A stretch of DNA of 64,000 bases from NCBI GenBank assembly GCA_026261815.1, contig JAMPIT010000230.1, positions 8,617,001-8,681,000 of the forward strand, read 5' to 3'. Shown in pieces: positions 1 through 12,706 of the stretch. Made by a program: the position numbers and the translations under genes. The stretch is from Monarcha castaneiventris obscurior. Its lineage: Eukaryota > Chordata > Aves > Passeriformes > Monarchidae. The notes under the pieces are model-generated. The model was given only the letters and a program-made list of their open reading frames with translations. It did no database searches and was not told the DNA's origin. Within the stretch, counting starts at the first letter, position 1. Every line of letters starts with the position of its first letter.

Positions 1-3000
1 TTTTTAAAGAAATACATGTATGTGCTATGTTTTAAAGATGACCATAATGAACTTTATTACTGGGAGCACACTCATTTTGAACTAAAAATGCTTATTTTTA
101 TTTAGAAATTTAATTTTCTATTATTATTATCAGCTAATTTGACCTACAGTTTTTAAAGGAGTTTTTCTATTTTACCAAAAATGTCCGAGAAGTTACCTAA
201 TTTTAGGAATGTTTGGGACCCAGACATTTTCCCCTTCCAAATTTCAGTTTTTCCTAAGTGTGAGAAAAACTCAATTTATAAGGAAGGCCCAACTGATGAC
301 ATTTTACCCATCGGGGATAAAGACAATGTGGGGGTCATCCCCTGGCAGTGTGGAAACTTGTGCAGTGTTTTAGAAACCTCAATATACCAAGTCAAGCATT
401 TTCAGTATTTGCACGTATGTACTATTTGGCTTGGCCCTCCTGAAACATTTAGATTTATTTAGACATGTCAAAGACACTACATAACCTGTGTAACCCTTTT
501 CAAACCATGTTGTGTCCTAAGGAATGATTGCATATGAGAAAAACAAATTGTTTTAGTTGTCAACAGAATGAGCTGTCAGAGTAGTGGCTGATATGAGGTG
601 AATAAAGTTTTGGCTGGCCAGAGATGGCAGATGTTTTTTCCACAGACAATTTTTTTTTTTTCAAATTTTGAATAATAACTTTATCCAAATGTTTAAATGA
701 ATTATCTTTTCATGACAATTGCCAGAAGGAACAAGCTGAAATAAGAGAAATCAACCTCTTGCCATCGTGGAATTCAAACCTATGCATGCTAAATAATTAA
801 GTTTCAATTAACTTGGCATTGTACTATGACATGTCATAAAGTAAACTATAGGAAAACAAAATCCCCATAAACTACCATATTGAATAGAATTATAAAATAC
901 TTGGGCTGCAAATTCTTAATTAAACTTTAGATTATTCTGTAGAAAAATATTTGCATGAAGGAAAAAAAAAATTGGGAAAAGCATCATCATATTTTCCCAT
1001 ATCTTCTTGTGAAGCTCAGCTGAAAAGTTTTGTGGAAAGAAGGTGAGAACCTCTAAAATTCTGCATCTATTCTTTCTGCTCAGTGTATAACTTCCACCTG
1101 TCTAGACATGTATTTGTTCATTGCAATAAATTTAACATCACCTTATAGTATCAGTTATTTTTACCATCTATTATTTTTGCCACCTGATTATAACGCTAAT
1201 CCTAACAAAACACCACCCTACCTGTATCAGTACATTATTTATGCTTCTATGAAAGGAAGAAATGTAGCAAGCAGAAGAATTTCCTAATGTTTGCGAAGGT
1301 AAAGGCAGAATAAAAGCAAGGACTTATCCCTATAAAAGTCTGCATAAACCACAGGGAGTACAGCTTTCATGAGCCACAAAGTGAGCCAGGTCACACAACT
1401 GACAATTAATAACGAGCCTGAATAATTTTATCTGAGCTGGTTTGTGTTTCTTCTGCTATTTCCTGCAATGTGACAGCCTGCAGGAACGCTCAGTACAAGG
1501 AGAATGATTGCTAAATGTTGGATCAGTATCACAAAATGTACTTTTTTGCAAGGTTAAATGGAAACAGAATTAGACTCTTTTCCTAGCCCTTGGGACTGAG
1601 AATTTATGCAGTGGCAGCCTTGAAACCCAATTTGGATTAACAAAAATAACAAGTGTAGTTGGTGAAGAATTTTGTCCTCAGTGAATGATCAGGAGTTTGT
1701 CAGTGACTAAAATCTTTTAAATACTAACAATTAAAGATATGTTTGTTGGATTTTGCATCAAATCCCTGCTGAAGTGGGAAGGTGTCTGAACTTGGTCACT
1801 GAATTTTAGTTCACCTTTTGTATTACCTGCCTGATCCTTTGTGTTGTGATTTTATCTTGGTGATGAATTTTCTTTTTATAACACTTAGAGGATGTGGTGG
1901 AAAATTAGTGTCAGCTTACCATTTAACCTCTTCCTGTCATTCACTCCTATTGCCATTTCTGTTCAGATTGCTATTTATCACTGTGGTATTTCATTTTGAA
2001 TTCTAAATTACACATATAATCAAAAATTAAATGTTATAATCTTTAAATAAAGGAACTCCCTACATAACCTCTATGACAGGCTGTAAATGTGTGTCTCTTC
2101 CTGAACTTTACTTTGTAGTTGAAAATTTTTAGGAACTCTTTTATGAAGTTTGTGGGGGTGGGTTTCTACAGAAATGTCAATTTGCTGAAATTTAAACTTT
2201 CCACAGATCAAGTTTCATTGAAAACATAATCCGGAGGAGTTTCTCAACTAAGGATGGGAGTTTCCAACTGCAATCAGAAAAATAATTGGACAGCTAATAT
2301 AACTGACAACAGCTAAGGCACACTGGAGAACCATGGGAGGGAAGCCAAGATTCATCAATGATTATTCAATTCTGTAAACATAAGTGGATCTATTTCAAAA
2401 AGAGTGCTCAAAATGCATATGAGGTGTGAGAAACCAGACTGAAATCCACACTTCATTTTTAATATGACTCTCAAATTCCTGAACCTACTCTACTACAAAG
2501 CAGTCCTGCCAAAAGCTCTGCAATTTTCTCACTTGTACACCTCCAGATCACACAATATGCAAGAGTATGTCACCGCTTAGACGAGATGACATCCGGATTG
2601 TGATATATTTCACTCACAATTACCAGATATTTCAGAGCACTCAAATGGCTGTATAAAGTGATAGCACAAACCAAGTTCTTTAAATTTACAGCTCTCCCAT
2701 ATGGCTACACGAATGGGTCCAGAGTTAAGAGTTTGGATTTTTAGTATATTAAGCTACTCCATGGAAAGTCTTTGTTCACACTTCATGATTCATGCTGTGA
2801 GATACTTTACACCTTCTGCAGACTAAGAAACCACACAATTTTTCTGCAGTCCACAGTCTGATTTGTTTCAGGGTGTTTGTGTGTATTTGTATACATGTAT
2901 GCACACACACATACACCTATGTGTGTACCTATAAATATATGTATGTACACATGCACATGAGTTTGCACAAGTATACCAAAAGATGACAGCAAACATTCTG

Positions 3001-4477
3001 GGGTTTATGGTCTGTTTAAATGGGTTTCACCATCTCTCTCCTGTTATCCACAGAGGCACAGGGACTACTGCTGGCATAAGGAGCAGTGAGTTTTAAGTTC
3101 CCTCTGACGATACGCAGAACCTCAAGGCTGACGTAGAGAAGAGAACACAGCAGTGTCAGGGGATGCTGAATGAAATTTTTCTTCTTATAAAAACAGCTAT
3201 GCCATTTCACCTTGAACAACTAACAAAGTTTTCACAGAGATCTGTAGCCTGACATCAGTTTTTAACTCCTTTCTGTCTTCTTTGCTGAAACTGCCTCATA
3301 ACAGGTAGTGGCTCAAAACTGAAATTTTTTAAAGGGTATCAATGAGTATAGTGAACTCCAGGAAGGCTTCTGTCTAAGTAAGGAAGAAATGTGATGTTCA
3401 ATTATCAAGAAGTTGCAGTACCATAGAGGATGAAGAGGACAGATACTTCTTCCTGCCATTCATTATGCTTAATATTCCTCACTTTACATCAAGCTTAGTA
3501 GAAATTCTTAAAGTCACCAAATTTTCCTAATTAAACTATACCAGGTCTGTCAATATTTATTGTCCCTCTGGCCTCTTCTTGTATGTTCTGGATTCTTGCT
3601 TTATCTGGTGTTCATTCAAAGAAAATTCTGTGGAAAACAACATAACAAATCATGCTGCCAAAAAATGAGAAATGGCACTCAAGTTCTCTTTTCCAATAAG
3701 CACGTCAATGATTTTCAAGTTCCTTGAAATTCCCCATAAGTGTAGAAAGAAATATTTTTTTCCTAGTGCTACAAGTAGTGTGTCCTCATTTTTACCTAGG
3801 TATATTTTTGGTCAAAGCTCCCAGCTGTAAATAGATTTAGTTCCCTTTTGTCCTTGGTTTCTTGTTTTATTACATGTATATTTTTTCCATTTTAAATGAT
3901 GAAATGATGAAGAAATGTGTGAAGAGTATAGACTAAAGAAGAAAAAATTTCTGAACTTCACTCCTTTCCGCATGAATTGGTACCATTGTAGTGCTGTTTA
4001 AATAATCTCCCTTTGCAATAGTTTGAGATTAAGATATTTGTTAGAAGTTTATATGAGGATTAACGAAAAAAATATAGTTTGCTGTCCATCATGCTTGTTT
4101 TTTATCACTCACCATCTTGCAATGGAAACCCAACAAAAGTGTTCAAAGCTAGGGATTATAATAGTGCAAAAAATTGCCTGGGATCTACAGAATGACCAGG
4201 TTGTAATCATTTTTCAAGATCTGTAGATTTGTTCCAAGAAAAGGAATTTTTTTTTCCCCAAGGCCAGCTTTTATTAATCATTCCATCAGGAGGACCTGCC
4301 ATCCTACAGGTCAAGGCAAGCCTGGGTAAAAATTCAGTACCATCCAGATGAAATTTTTCACAACATATTTGAATATCTGAGGAACAGAAAGATGCTAATG
4401 AAGTAAAAAAGATAAATAATAAAAATGTTAGTGTGTTTGTCTCCTAGAATTTCTGGTATGTGTTTTTTCTCTTCCAG
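1..4477. other. Unique AT-rich sequence, no recognised gene
   Basis: I see no repeat family and no coding region with recognisable similarity. The longest frame is 93 codons (181-462, plus) and resembles nothing I know. A stretch rich in TG and CA dinucleotides, alternating with short AT runs, lies at about 2875-2965 and explains the cysteine- and histidine-rich minus frame over it. Slightly less AT-rich patches occur near 1320-1500 and 2560-2660. These could be conserved noncoding DNA, but that cannot be judged from one sequence. Confidence 0.6.
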
Positions 4478-4591
4478 TGCATTGTGGTGCAAAGTGTGAT
4501 GGCAGAATACCCGTGGTTCTGCTTAGTGCAGGGGATGAGACTAAGAAAGAGTCAACAGAAAATACGAGGTTCTCAAGACCAGTAACCACAG
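4478..4591 (+). CDS. Candidate internal coding exon (114 bp), gene unknown
   Basis: The segment is preceded by a strong acceptor (tgttttttctcttccag, ending 4477) and followed by a near-consensus donor (ACAG|gtaagag, intron from 4592). Its length is 114 bp, a multiple of three. Two frames contain stops; the third is open throughout, with two leading bases, 37 codons and one trailing base, which fits a phase 1-1 exon. The peptide begins HCGAKCDGRIPVVLLSAG and then becomes polar and charged (Asp, Glu, Lys, Ser, Thr). GC content is visibly higher than in the flanks. I do not recognise the protein. It could be an alternative exon of a large gene, an exon of a long noncoding RNA, or a chance pairing of splice-like sites; an open run of this length is not rare by chance. 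Confidence 0.33.
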
Positions 4592-7500
4592 GTAAGAGAC
4601 ACATTTGCTGTTTCACTCTTGTTAGTCTAATCTAAACTAAGACTTAAGCTTGACTGTGTTTGGTACATAATCTAATGTAATCATGTCTTATTTTTCTTTT
4701 GAATCCAAAACACTCTGTAGTAAATATGAAAACATTTCTACTGGTACTTATTACCCTGAAGGAGTAAGAGCTTTGACTAATCTAAAAGTGGTTCATGTCA
4801 AAATATTCTGGATTAGCAATATGATCTGAGAGTCAATATTACTTCATGTCTATGTGCCTTTAGTACCACATCAATTTTCTCATAATTCTACTGAAAATTT
4901 CATTTTCACTTTTAAAGTACCACCTCCTTAGAGTGAATTTTAACATGTTTATAGGTCATACTACAGCCATACCTATATTTTACAGGTCTATATTTTTTAT
5001 GGGGTTGCCTCTGTAACTGCTTGTCACAAAGTCATAACAAAATATTTAAGAATTTTACCATGGTATAGGAATACTGTTCTCTATGCCTGAACCAGCATTG
5101 TTAGAAAGCACATTCACAGTCCTGGGATAATCTATATAAATCATTTTGTAAATGCAGAAAACAAAAGCCATAATGACTGTGCTGCATTTTGATAATTTGC
5201 ATAATTTCTTCCTTCTTGCATGCAAAGTACAGACACTGCTGATATCTTTGGTGACAACAGTGTCCTGCACGGACACAAAATGAATCAGCTCGTAAGCAAA
5301 CTGAAAAATTTTTTTCACAACACAGACATAATGTGATTTGAAATTCAGAAAATCTATTTGTTATTTAAAGATTTGAGGTAATCTAGTACTGCCTCGAAAT
5401 TGTACTGTCTGTCACTACTGCTCTGGTCCTTCGAAATGCTGGAAGCATTAATCGAAATTCAATTGTTTGTTTTAATCAGATTTCATGGATAAAGTACACT
5501 GTAGGGGGAGAGGTTGTGAATTACCTTGAGAAATGGAAATGTAAGGTGTAATTTGATCACTATAAATGAGAAAACAGTAATAATTAAAAGTGAACAAACC
5601 TTTACCATGGAAATCAAGAATTAATTGAAAGGTCAGTACAGTGACTATTGTAACTGAAGCATGTAAATAATGATCTAATACTCCTTTATTTCAAATTTAA
5701 AATACAGTTGATAACTGATATAGAGATTAAAAAAACCTGCTTTTACTCCTGAAATTAATGGAAAAGCATCTTCTGATTTTAATAGAAACAGAAAATTCAT
5801 TTATGAATTGGTCATATTTACAAGGCTTTTTGGAAAATCACAAATTCACTCAAACATGAGACATAAAGCTCAGACTTACTTCTAAATAAAGCCTATAATA
5901 AACTATTTACTATGTTGATATGTAAAGATCTGAAATTCATAATTAAATTATTTTGTTAGTCACACGAGGGCAGAATCTCTGAACAAATATATAAAATGTA
6001 GAAACTGCCCAAAAATAGTTTTCAATTTCATTTAGGGCTCAGTCTTACTCTGGGTAAAACTTTTAAGTAGTTCTTGAAATTTGAAAATTCTCACATCATG
6101 TACTGAATTGTTGCCACAGCTGCTGTCTGTCCCAGCTCCTGAGACATTTTGCTGTTATCCTTTCTTTTCCAAAGTAAGACAACTGCTGCCTGTGGAGAAG
6201 GGGTGGAAAGATGCATTTATAAGCACGACAAAATTTTGCAGCTCACATTTTAGCTGGCTGGTACCACAGCTGTGAGAAGGAGTAAAATGGGAATAGTGCC
6301 TGTTAATACAGCAAATGGGAAGCAAGTGCAGATGGGGTACGGCTCACACAGGCAGTGTTGTGTCACAAATCTCACTGCAGCTACTCCACTGGGTTGTATT
6401 TTCACATGAAAAGTAAAAGACACCTTCCTATTCACTCCCTCCATCATCACTTAAGCTCATCTGGAATTGCTATAAAGTTTAGCACACATAAAATGAATTA
6501 TTTCTATTTAATTTCATCAAAAAGCAGTTCTGAATAGGACTTTGAGATTTTTTCCTACAACTTCCACCAAATTAAAAAAAAAAATGAATTCAATTTCTTT
6601 TATTTAAGAAGAGATGATAGTATTAAAAAAATATTTTTTGGTTATAAAAGCTTATTCAAGGCATTCTTTGGTCTTAAAAAAAAAGAGACTGATTAAAAGC
6701 CTACTGTAAAAGTGACTGCAGAAGTTTTTAGTAATAATTTTGAGAATTCTTCATTAACCTCAGTTACAGTAGAGTTGGAGGAAGAATAACAGTCTGGGTT
6801 TAAGCATGGTTGTCTGTGGACAATGATATTGAATATAGGTGAAAATTAAAGCCATAATTTGACAAAGTATTTGAATTGTCATGGCCTATTTAGAATCAAC
6901 AAGAATCCAAATATTTTGAGAGAATTTGAAAAGATCCATCTCCAGTCTTTTTAACACTTTTTTTCAGAGACAGCACTTACTATTTCTGATTGCTCTACTT
7001 GAATGGTGAAACTGGAAATACACTGTAGAAGCTGAAAATACAAACTAGATAATTGTGAATAGCATGTAAATGAAAATTATTTCTCCTTCTGCATCCACTT
7101 CTAAGGAACATTCTTGTAAATTAGTTATTGAAAAATGATTGTTCTTTAAGTGGATATAAAAAAATCTTGATTTTAAAAATTTTGAGTTGTTCTTGAATAA
7201 CCTGTTCTAAAACAAGCTTGTCAGTTAAGGAAAAAAAAGATATGGTTTTATTTGTAATATGTTGAGGAGCAAAAGACATGGATAATAGCCTCACTCTGTA
7301 GAAGCCGGTGACTTTTCTATGACATCTCTTGTTAGCCTGTGCTGCTTCAAGAATGAAATTTCAATTAATTCAACACAGTTCAAGAATGAAATGAACGCCT
7401 CACATCACATGCTTAGGTACAGATGTAGATACTGGTTTAGATACAGATAGTGATTTCCTGGTGTTCTATTTTTCATTTTCAAACAAAAGAAAAAAGCATA

Positions 7501-10500
7501 CAATAATAAATAAAGGAGACCTACCACAAAAGCAGACAGACACCATCTTTTCCATCTCTACTCTTAAATATCTCCCTCTCAAACCAGTCCACCATCACTT
7601 TTTTTTTTACTTTAAGGCAGTATGTTTTAAGTAGCAATACAAAAAATTCAAAATGCAACATATCTATTTTAGTAAAACAAACATTCAGCTCAACATCAAA
7701 GAAGCCAGGAAAATTGTGGCATGAGGCAGCATGAAAACCAGAGAATTTTCTTCCTAAATTTATATTTTTGTTTAATCTGTACAGTGATTTCCATTTAATT
7801 TCTCATTAACTGGGGTTTGTGCAGCTCAGAAACAAGCAGTTTCATTAATAGCAGCAACTGAAGGTAAGACTCTCTTTTCAAAGTTTTCTCTAAGATCTGC
7901 ATGAAATGTAGAGAGTAATGAAATGCAATCTTGCATTTGCTCCATCTGCGAACTTTTATGTAAGAAGGATATGGATTGGTGATTGTTTTACCTCTTTTTT
8001 TTCCCCTTCACCAATTAGTAACATTTTCAGCTCCCCACCTAAGCTGTAAAATCCATGTCAACAAATTCAGTTCATACATTGATAACAAATCTGATAAACT
8101 TTTCAGAGGTGAGTAAAACTGAAATGGAATGTGTGAATAAACAGCATAGAACTGGTCATCCAGAAGTATAGTAGAAATAAGAACATATTTGAAAACAAAA
8201 TCATGGAATTTGGTCAATTTTGATTCAAAGCCTGGTTTCCCATTCTTCTGATTGAAGTATGGCATTTGAGGAAATATGGGTTAGCCCTGAAAGCTTCAAG
8301 AAATTTAGAATAGCTGAGGACTTATTTTGCAACATCTTCATAGAGAGTTGCCCTATTACGCTTTTGTTTTCTGGTTAAAAACCATTCCAGTCTTTCAATA
8401 AGAAAAATACATAGGTGATTTGACAACAAGTCACCCAACCTAAAATACATAAAACCCATCAAAACATGTCGTCCCGCAATCATAATGTAACCATACATAT
8501 TTCATACTTTTTATTGCTTGTACATTTGTTCTTTTGAAAAGCATAAGCCCATGCACACTCCTACTAAAGTTATGAGGTCTATCACCAGAAAGAAAGGTCA
8601 CAACTGAGTGTTTTAAAAAATGTCACACCTTTGGATTTGTCCTTATAAGAATGCAAATAAATTATCAGCTCTTCATTTTAGACATATTTAGACAAACAAG
8701 ATGTGGAATTCCTACCTAGTGCAACAGAACAGGGGTTAAGAAAATTATACATTCAAGTTTTTCCCAAGGCCAGAAGGAGGCTCAAGCTGGATTGCCTTCT
8801 CTGTACCCACCCCACAAAAACTTGTGAGATGAAGTGAATGTGTTGGACATATTTCTAGCCCTGATATAAAGATTACTCTCATTTTTAGCCTAAAACTAAA
8901 CAATTTGTTCAGCTCACATAAACATGTTTTCCAGCCACCTCACAGTAAACAGTCACTACTTAAGAGGCAGTTTTTGCCTTAATCAGGTCATGCTCTTAGT
9001 ACAGGACCTCATTTGGCCTGAAAGAGACCAAATTTTATGTCTCAAAACAAACTTCTGCAACTCATAGTCTTTCCCTAACACATGTTTAGACTGGAAACTT
9101 GGTGAATATGGAAATGAAGTGTCTTAGTTTTATGGTCAAGAAAAGATTATATATCTGAGGAAATCTATTTCTCTATTATCCTAAGCTAACAAAATGCTTT
9201 TGCAGAGGAGAGTCTTTGCCCAAAACCAAGATTATACTCAAAGTAGATACAACCCTATGTACTTTAATTCATTAGTTACATGCCCACAGCAGCAAATTAA
9301 ACAAGTAATACCTCTCTAAATTCCTTTGCTTCTTAGACACTAATCTATTATTGGAAACATTGCAAGGTGGAAATACCCTTAGAGATTCTACCAGCTTACC
9401 TCTGATAATGCAGACTTGTTTTTACTGTTATCTTGAAATATTTAAATCCTTGTAAGACCTGTTATAAACATTTCCAAAATGTCAAGTGCTGCAAAACAAC
9501 TTTTATTAGTATATGTGGTAGTCATTGCACTATCCGGTTATTAAAGGAAAATAAAAAAGGAACAGGAGGAGACAGAAAAAAAAATGTACTCTCTGTGTTT
9601 AGTTTAAGACATAGATTACACCATACCTCTGTATGCTAGCAAGTTTAATATGTTGCGAAGGTCACATTGGTATTTTCTATTGCTTTGCATTAGATGAGTG
9701 CTGTACCTTAAAGATCAGCTTTAAAAGTAGTGGACTTTCAGTTATCCTATAAATCTGTTTTAGCACTATGTAAAAATACTAATGAAGAATATTATGTTTC
9801 TACAAACATTGTTTCTTGCATATCAGACCTTATTGAAATTCAAGATTTTGTGTGGTTACAAAAGTGATCTCTAAACCCTGAAAAATCCTCCAGCTTTTCT
9901 CCTGCTGATAGTTTTGATCTCCTACTTTGTGTAGCACGATGTCTGGAGTCCAGTCCACTGCAGGCGGAGCAGAGGCCTCCAAGCAGAGAACTTTGTCAAT
10001 CAGCTTTGGTGCAGAGTACACTTAGGACAGAGTGATGTTTGAGTTTACAAAGCTGCCTGCTTGGCTTGCATCTCATCAATCAAGGGGATGGGTCTCCCTG
10101 GAAATATACCAACAAAAAATTTTCACTCCTTTCAGCGTTATTTTCTACAGCTTGAGAAGAGCCAAAGCCTGTCTATTAGAAAATACCTAATTTTGAGGAA
10201 GGAATAGTGAAACTTTTTCATCTCCTCTTCTACTTTCAAATTCTTGTCAGTGTTCAATTGATTTTGTTTGAGTAGAATGCCAGAAGTATAAACACAAGAA
10301 AAAAGAGCAAAACAAAGACACAACCTGCAGCTCAGGGAATCGATCTGCTCTGATTCCTTATGCCATTCTCATGTGCCTCCAAGGTAACAAGCAGGCAAAA
10401 CGTGTTTCTAAGAAGAGAGACCTAAGAGATGATTAGAAAATATCAATAAGAGAGTGAAGGAATTCTTCCATGTATACAAAAGTCTTTTAAAGCTCTTGCC

Positions 10501-12657
10501 TGCAGGTCACAGAGCAGGAAATGTAAAATCAAGCAAATTAATAGAGACTGATAGCATCACAATGGCATTGCATCATTTCTTTCAAGTAGTCTGGTGAGCC
10601 ATAGCATGCTCTGTGATTTACATGCAGTGCATGTTTTCCTGCTTGCCTTGTCCTGCTTGCTTTGTTACCCATTATTTGGACCTCTTTTGTGATGTATTAC
10701 AGAGATCCTGGCAGTGTCACTGGAAGAGTCCCTGGTTTTCCTGAGTGTTACCAAGCATGTTCTGACAGATATGTTGTCAGTGGGACACATTCTAAAGACC
10801 TTTGGAAAGCATGGGCATATATATTTGGACTTCTAATAAAAACATAAGAAAAAGTTAAAATGGAAAATGAAGCTGAAATTGCTAAAAAATTGCAGAAAGG
10901 TTTGTCATAGTCCAAAAAATGTTGTGTTTTATCACTTGCACACTTCTTCAATTTAATGAGAACAGTGTGATCTAAATTAAATTGAAATACAATAGTATTG
11001 TGAGCAAAACCAAAGTGAAAAAAAAATTAAAGAAAAACCAAAATGGATAGTAAGCAAACATTTTTATTTTGAGGGTGGAAATTTGGGGGATCAAAAAGCT
11101 ATGGCCCAGGTGAGGTGACTGGCTAAGTGACTTTCAGCAGTCAAAAATGCACTTTGCTTTCCCACTGGATTTCAGTCAATGTGAATTATACATGCACACA
11201 AACAGAATAAAAGTAAGGATTTGAACCAAGCTTGCTTAAAGTGTTGCTATCTTTGTCATTTGTATAGGAAATCTATGTTATTGTCCAGACAATGTCAAAC
11301 ATTAAAGAATGATTATTGTTCTATTGTTCATTTGTTCTATTTTCACAAAGCCTTAACCAGTTATTTTAATATCACATAAAAAAGAATTATTTTTGTGTGT
11401 TCTGTATTCACCTAAGATAGTTAACATATACTAAAGGAAATTTTCTTTTCATTGTCATCTATATTGTTTGCTGCTGAGACACACCAAGTGAATCATTACT
11501 TGTCTCATTATTTGTCTTTCTCATAAATCCTTACTAATTCCAGAATATGTTTGTGCCTCATACAGGAAATAATATGCACTTAGAAATGGTCATGGACCAG
11601 GACCAATCTAGAAAGACAGCTGTACCAAGCAAGGTCTCTGCCTCCAGAAAGGGGTAACACATATGCATGAATTTGAATTGAATCTGTAGGTTCAATTCTT
11701 TGGTCAACCATACAACTTCATTAAAAAATACTAGAAAATTATTTCTCTGGTGGGGTTTTTTTTTTTGCCTTTCTAGCATTATATTCAAAGCTGTGCAAAC
11801 GCACTCAGAAACTTCTCACACAGGTCATCTTGTGAGGGATCAATTCGGGATCTGAACATTAAGCACTCAGCAAAAGCACTGCTTGATTTAGGGGATAAAT
11901 ACAGCTCATTGCCAGAAGTCCTTGTCTTTTTCCCTGTGAATACAAAATTGCTAATGGGAGAAAAAGGGGCCTGATCATCTCTTTTAAGATAGGCTACATG
12001 TGCAGAGATAGACCCTTGTCTATTATGTCATTGAAGTGCTTCCTCTACACCCAACAAAATATTTAGGGGACTTGACTGCCAGCAATATCTCCTAAGCACT
12101 AAATACATAAGTAATTAATCAGTTAAAACTGCTGAATCTTTTTAGGAATAAAGACTTTCCAAGACATAAAATCTGGAAAGTTTTTACATAGGAAAGAGAC
12201 AAGTTGCAGTAGTTTACAGAAACATTAAATCATGTAAACATTATTGTCACAATAATTGCTATTCCCATTGTAAATACTTCTACAGAGTAAATGCACCTCC
12301 CGTCATCCATCATGACCCAGGCTGCCGTTATGTTCAGATTTGTGCCACGCCAGAGGCAATAAAATGACCCCTGCTCTAAAATCCTTACTTCTTTCATCCA
12401 CATTATCTGAATTGACTGTTCAGCTTTGAGAACTGCCATGTCCTTGGTATGTGTTATTTTTATTGGTGTACTATTTACATGAACAAAGCAAAGTAAAAAA
12501 TGATGTGCCTGGAACAAGATATACCAAGGAAAGAAGTACTAGATGAGATGACAGACACTGTCAAAGTGAGAACCTTTACGTTTTTAAACATGGCTAACAA
12601 GAAATAATTTTCTTTGGTTCTGATCCTAGTTTGTTTCCTAAGTCTCAGTGCAAGACT
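4592..12657. other. Unique AT-rich sequence, no recognised gene or repeat
   Basis: About 8 kb with no transposon end, LTR or RNA gene that I can recognise. Frames are short (the longest is 95 codons, minus, 12230-12517) and unlike known proteins. A modest GC rise occurs at about 9880-10021, where a 63-codon minus frame lies; I could not assign it. Splice-like pairs occur at 7825-7863 and 8031-8109 but are too short or too AT-rich to support. Confidence 0.55.
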
Positions 12658-12706
12658 GGGAAGGGGAGGGGATGGAGGGAAAAAGAGGGGAGGAGAGGGG
12701 AAGCTG
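12658..12706 (+). repeat. G-rich purine tract with quadruplex motif
   Basis: An almost pure purine run on the plus strand. Positions 12658-12679 contain four runs of three or four G (12658-12660, 12663-12666, 12668-12671, 12677-12679) with loops of 2, 1 and 5 bases, matching the G3+N1-7 quadruplex pattern. Further GGGG runs follow to about 12701. A short CAAA repeat lies nearby at about 12765-12785. Confidence 0.7.

Noticed and set aside
7825..7863. 39-bp splice-like segment, open in phase 1-1
   Set aside because: Too short for an open frame to mean anything, and the acceptor is weak; the phase match with 4478-4591 is a one-in-three event.
8031..8109. 79-bp segment between a pyrimidine tract and GTGAGT
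   Set aside because: AT-rich, frame-shifting length, and several alternative acceptors; no coding character.
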